From: Clostridioides difficile
Lineage (GTDB): Bacteria; Bacillota; Clostridia; Peptostreptococcales; Peptostreptococcaceae
DNA length: 64,000 bases
Assembly (NCBI GenBank): GCA_024919175.1
Contig: CP103804.1
Location: forward strand, 3,162,001-3,226,000
Reading direction: 5' to 3'
Shown here: positions 61,190-64,000 of the stretch, piece by piece
How the letters are laid out: each line of letters begins with the position of its first letter
Position numbering within the stretch: position 1 is the stretch's first letter
The notes under the pieces: model-generated
Databases searched by the model: none
The model's input: only the letters and a program-made list of their open reading frames with translations
What the model was told of the DNA's origin: nothing
Position numbers and translations under genes: made by a program

Positions 61190-61909
61190 TTATTTCACCT
61201 CTCTATTTTTAAACCAAACACTTGTAGCCAAAGTAAGTAATATAAATAAAGCAATAGATATTAATATTCCTGGTAAAATAACATTCGTACTTAAAAGTTC
61301 ATTCCCTTCTGGTACAGGAAGCCCATTTGGTAAAATATTCAATACTGCAGCCATTAATCTTGATGGAATTGAGTATGGAAATAAGTACCATGAACTTGTA
61401 GTTGAAAACACCGCTACTCCAAATACAGTGAAAAACATATTTATCAAAACTGTAATAAACAAACCAAATTTTGAAGCTAAAAACATACAAAATGGAATTT
61501 GCCACATAAATAGCAAGATAAGTACTATAGTTCCAATAATATTTTGATTTATTAAAATAGTGTTCTTATAAACTACTCCAATAAAAACTATTCCTATCAT
61601 AAAAATAATTGAAGATATACAAAGTACAATAGTACAATAAAGTATTTTTCCAGCCCAGATATTTTTTTTGTCAACTGGCAATGACAAGACACCTCGGTAC
61701 TTCTTTTTTTCATCTTTTTGTACTACTAGAGAACAAATCAAAGTTATCGCTCCTGGAAGAAACATAGTATACCACCAATTGTAAGCACCATTTTGTCCTC
61801 CTCCTAGTCCAAAACAGATAAGTATAGAAAATATTGGAGCTATCCAAGATAATCTCATTCCAAAAGTTCCTTTCATCTTTAGGAATTCTGATCTAACAAA
61901 TCTTTCCAT
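61190..61909 (-). CDS. cprB: ABC transporter permease CprB (lantibiotic resistance)
   Basis: 239 residues, six membrane helices, ABC-2/lantibiotic-immunity family (MERFVRSEFLKMKGTFGMRL; VQKDEKKKYRGVLSLPVDK). AGAGAGGTAAGTAGC precedes ATG, overlapping the end of cprA. One-base spacing to cprC. It forms the heteromeric permease with CprC. Confidence 0.9.
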   Translation of the reverse strand: MERFVRSEFLKMKGTFGMRLSWIAPIFSILICFGLGGGQNGAYNWWYTMFLPGAITLICSLVVQKDEKKKYRGVLSLPVDKKNIWAGKILYCTIVLCISSIIFMIGIVFIGVVYKNTILINQNIIGTIVLILLFMWQIPFCMFLASKFGLFITVLINMFFTVFGVAVFSTTSSWYLFPYSIPSRLMAAVLNILPNGLPVPEGNELLSTNVILPGILISIALFILLTLATSVWFKNREVK

Positions 61910-61910
61910 G

Positions 61911-62618
61911 CTACTTACCTCTCTTTCTATTTTCAGCTACAACTTTCATAAAAAGTTCTTCTAAATTTTGTTCCTTTGATACTTCTCCTTGATACCCTAT
62001 TACTCCATTAGAAATTATTCCAATTTCATCTACAACTTGTTCAACCTCAGATAAAATATGACTTGATAAAATAACTGTAATTCCTTGCTTTGGAAAAGAA
62101 CGAATCAATTCTCTAAGTTCTTCAATTCCAATAGGGTCAAGTCCATTTGTAGGCTCATCTAAGATTAAAAGTTTTGGGTGATTTAATAATGCAATAGCAA
62201 TACCAAGACGTTGCTTCATACCCAGAGAAAACTGGCCTGAACGCTTTTTAAAAGTATCTCTTAAATCAACAACCTCTAAAACTTCTTCAATACGAGAGTC
62301 AGGAAGACCAAGCAATGTAGTATGAACTTTTAGATTTTCTCTTGCTGTTAAATTCTCATATATAGCAGGTGATTCAATAAGAGACCCAATGTTCGCTAGG
62401 TCTTTTCTAGTCCATCTATGCCCTTCAAATAATATCTTTCCAGAAGTTGGGTTTAAGATTCCTGTTATCATTTTTAATAAAGTAGATTTACCAGCTCCAT
62501 TTGGCCCTAATAATCCATAAATAGAATTATGTTTAATTGCAATTGAAATATTATCAACTGCAGCTTGCTCCTTAAATTTTTTAGAAACTCCTTTTACCTC
62601 TAAAATATAATTACTCAT
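61911..62618 (-). CDS. cprA: ABC transporter ATP-binding protein CprA (lantibiotic resistance)
   Basis: 235 residues. Walker A GPNGAGKSTLLKM, Q-loop SLIESP, signature FSLGMKQRLGIAIA, Walker B KLLILDEPTNGLD, H-loop LSSHILSEV. Closest in layout to bacitracin/lantibiotic-immunity ATPases. The ATG after AAAGGATGAAAATT is used; an upstream start overlaps the site. Gene order cprA-cprB-cprC-cprK matches the C. difficile cpr locus for nisin and gallidermin resistance. Confidence 0.92.
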   Translation of the reverse strand: MSNYILEVKGVSKKFKEQAAVDNISIAIKHNSIYGLLGPNGAGKSTLLKMITGILNPTSGKILFEGHRWTRKDLANIGSLIESPAIYENLTARENLKVHTTLLGLPDSRIEEVLEVVDLRDTFKKRSGQFSLGMKQRLGIAIALLNHPKLLILDEPTNGLDPIGIEELRELIRSFPKQGITVILSSHILSEVEQVVDEIGIISNGVIGYQGEVSKEQNLEELFMKVVAENRKRGK

Positions 62619-62712
62619 AATTTTCATCCTTTCTTTTTTCAAACTTTCTTACAAGAATTATTCTAAGTTATAAGTATAAGGATTTTATAAGAATTAAAAA
62701 ATTATATAAAAA

Positions 62713-62747
62713 AAATGATGTGTTTTTAAATAAAACACATCATTTCT
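62713..62747 (-). terminator. Terminator of the lipoprotein gene
   Basis: Minus strand: AAATGATGTGTTTT, short loop, AAAACACATCATTT, then a T8 run; it touches the stop codon of the lipoprotein gene. Confidence 0.85.
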
Positions 62748-63277
62748 TATGTTAACTCTATTAATTCTCCATTGTAGTATATCTCTACTTCTTCAATCCA
62801 AATACTATTATCATCTTCTTGAATGACATTTTTGATAATATTATTTATAGTATATATTATATTTTGTTCATTTAAATAATCCTCTTTCCAAGAAACTCTC
62901 CCCTTTTCATCAGGTTCAACTAAGTTTATCTTAACTAGACTATCTTTTTCCCGAACTTCTACTTCCATATCTAAACCATTAAAATACTCATGCGATAAAG
63001 TATCTAAGATTAACTGTAGTTTATCTTTTAATGTACTTTCTTCATCTATTTGCAAGTATTTTACTATTTTATCATCCTTTGAAACTATCTCTATAGGTAT
63101 TTTAGCTGTTCTTTTTGGATTAATTGTATCAGTTTCTTCTTTGATATCCTCACCTTTCTTTACAACTGCAGAATCTCTAGAATCAACTAATTCTACTTGG
63201 TCAACTTTATAATCCATACATGCTGTACTCAATAAAGTAGTAGCAATTATTAAAAAACTTACTGCTATTTTATTCAT
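62747..63277 (-). CDS. Lipoprotein, possibly GerMN-like
   Basis: 176 residues. Type II signal peptide with lipobox LLSTAC (Cys20), so anchored outside the membrane. The mature part has a charged linker and an alpha/beta domain (KIPIEIVSKDDKIVKYLQID, ending WIEEVEIYYNGELIELT) that resembles a GerMN domain by its helix plus I-V-I-GE end; similarity is weak. GerMN proteins occur in sporulation and germination. AGGGATACTT precedes ATG. Confidence 0.65.
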   Translation of the reverse strand: MNKIAVSFLIIATTLLSTACMDYKVDQVELVDSRDSAVVKKGEDIKEETDTINPKRTAKIPIEIVSKDDKIVKYLQIDEESTLKDKLQLILDTLSHEYFNGLDMEVEVREKDSLVKINLVEPDEKGRVSWKEDYLNEQNIIYTINNIIKNVIQEDDNSIWIEEVEIYYNGELIELT

Positions 63278-63378
63278 AAGTATCCCTCTCCCAATTCTAT
63301 TTCGATACTTATTATACCATAGTATAGACTATATTTTTATACTTTTAAGTCAATTTATTAATTATAGTAATAAATTAT

Positions 63379-64000
63379 TTACATTTCTAATTTATTTGAA
63401 TTTATTTTTATAGTATACTCTTGTTCTAAATTCGACAAGTTTTCATTTAAAAGCCCTTTTATTTCTCTTATATTTTTATATGAATTATGATTTTCTTCAC
63501 TATGCTCATATCCATCTGAACTATCACTGTATTCATCTGCTTCATCATTAATAGCTTCTATTCTTTCTTTAGACTTTATTTCGCAATTAAACTTATACTT
63601 ATTTACTGGTAGATTAAGACTTACTTTAGAATTTGGAACATCTATATCTAAGTTTCTAGCAATTGGAAAATCACAATATATGCTAAAGTTGTTATCATAA
63701 TGAGAATCTCTACCCATTTTTTCCTTTATATTTATATTTTCAGGTATATATTGTTCTACATTATTGACAAATATGTCTTCATATTCTGAAGATATATCTA
63801 ATGATTCTGATTCTATATTTACATTTTTAACACCTAAAATTGATTTTGTAGATAAGTCAAGATTATTGTTAGATATTAAGTTCAATGTATCTAACTTATT
63901 TATATTACTTTCAGTTATAACCCTATCAAAACTTCCATAAGAAGTCTTATATGTTATATTATTGGAAGCTACATTATCATATACTGATAAAGATGAACTT
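63379..64000 (-). CDS. Unrecognised protein, C-terminal part (5' end beyond window)
   Basis: Open in one minus-strand frame from the window edge to a TAA at 63379; about 207 residues are visible. Asn/Ser-rich and acidic with irregular repeats (NLISNNNLDLSTKS, SILGVKNVNIESESLDIS) and an EADEYSDSSDGYEHSEENHN stretch; a C-terminal EYTIKINSNKLEM. No internal start has a ribosome binding site, so the gene continues upstream. It may be a spore-coat or surface protein by composition, but no family is recognised. Confidence 0.6.
   Translation of the reverse strand, partial: SSSLSVYDNVASNNITYKTSYGSFDRVITESNINKLDTLNLISNNNLDLSTKSILGVKNVNIESESLDISSEYEDIFVNNVEQYIPENINIKEKMGRDSHYDNNFSIYCDFPIARNLDIDVPNSKVSLNLPVNKYKFNCEIKSKERIEAINDEADEYSDSSDGYEHSEENHNSYKNIREIKGLLNENLSNLEQEYTIKINSNKLEM

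Overview
The window is AT-rich, firmicute-type DNA with strong GGAGG ribosome binding sites and frequent TTG starts. Gene content points to Clostridioides difficile: a contractile tail-like bacteriocin cluster of the diffocin type, and a lantibiotic-resistance cprABC-cprK operon whose histidine kinase has no adjacent response regulator. I saw no rRNA, tRNA, CRISPR array or insertion sequence.

Region 1 (1-8.9 kb): the end of an ABC-F ATPase, an OPT oligopeptide transporter overlapping a small PqqD-like protein, an odd NRPS fragment (half condensation domain plus adenylation domain, no carrier domain), a glycerophosphodiesterase, an isochorismatase-fold hydrolase, a DUF3867-like protein and an S66 LD-carboxypeptidase. 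Region 2 (9-25.5 kb) is dominated by peptide and D-amino-acid peptide catabolism: M20 amidohydrolase, TrmO, M55 D-aminopeptidase, a Gfo/Idh/MocA oxidoreductase, a DMT exporter, RidA, an operon of dipeptide epimerase + DUF819 permease + CocE/S15 hydrolase with a divergent XRE-cupin regulator, and the pxpA-NRAMP-pxpB-pxpC 5-oxoprolinase operon. Region 3 (26-31.7 kb): a BusR-like GntR/RCK_C regulator, glycerol kinase, and a TetR + MFS efflux pair whose transporter carries a long extracellular coiled-coil insert.

Region 4 (32-53.7 kb) is the tailocin. A regulatory islet (two paralogous XRE regulators sharing an operator motif, plus two small minus-strand genes) lies beyond its lysis end. The structural operon runs on the minus strand from a sigma-like activator through tail terminator, sheath, tube, tail-assembly chaperone, tape measure, hub, baseplate and fibre genes to a giant RCC1-repeat receptor-binding protein and, past a terminator, a UviB/BhlA holin. 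No terminase, portal, capsid or integrase gene is present, so it makes tails, not virions. Divergent to it lies a repressor with an ImmA-like peptidase, with five copies of a 15-bp operator between. Two translational features stand out: a textbook -1 frameshift site (A_AAA_AAC, 5-nt spacer, stem-loop) in the tail-assembly chaperone, and an apparent ATT start codon on the hub gene.

Region 5 (53.8-64 kb) is housekeeping and envelope stress: a cytosolic PpiC-type isomerase, a CBS protein, a cold-shock protein, a membrane-anchored amidase_6 protein, a pyridoxal/hydroxymethylpyrimidine kinase, cprABC-cprK, a lipoprotein and the 3' end of an unrecognised gene running off the window.
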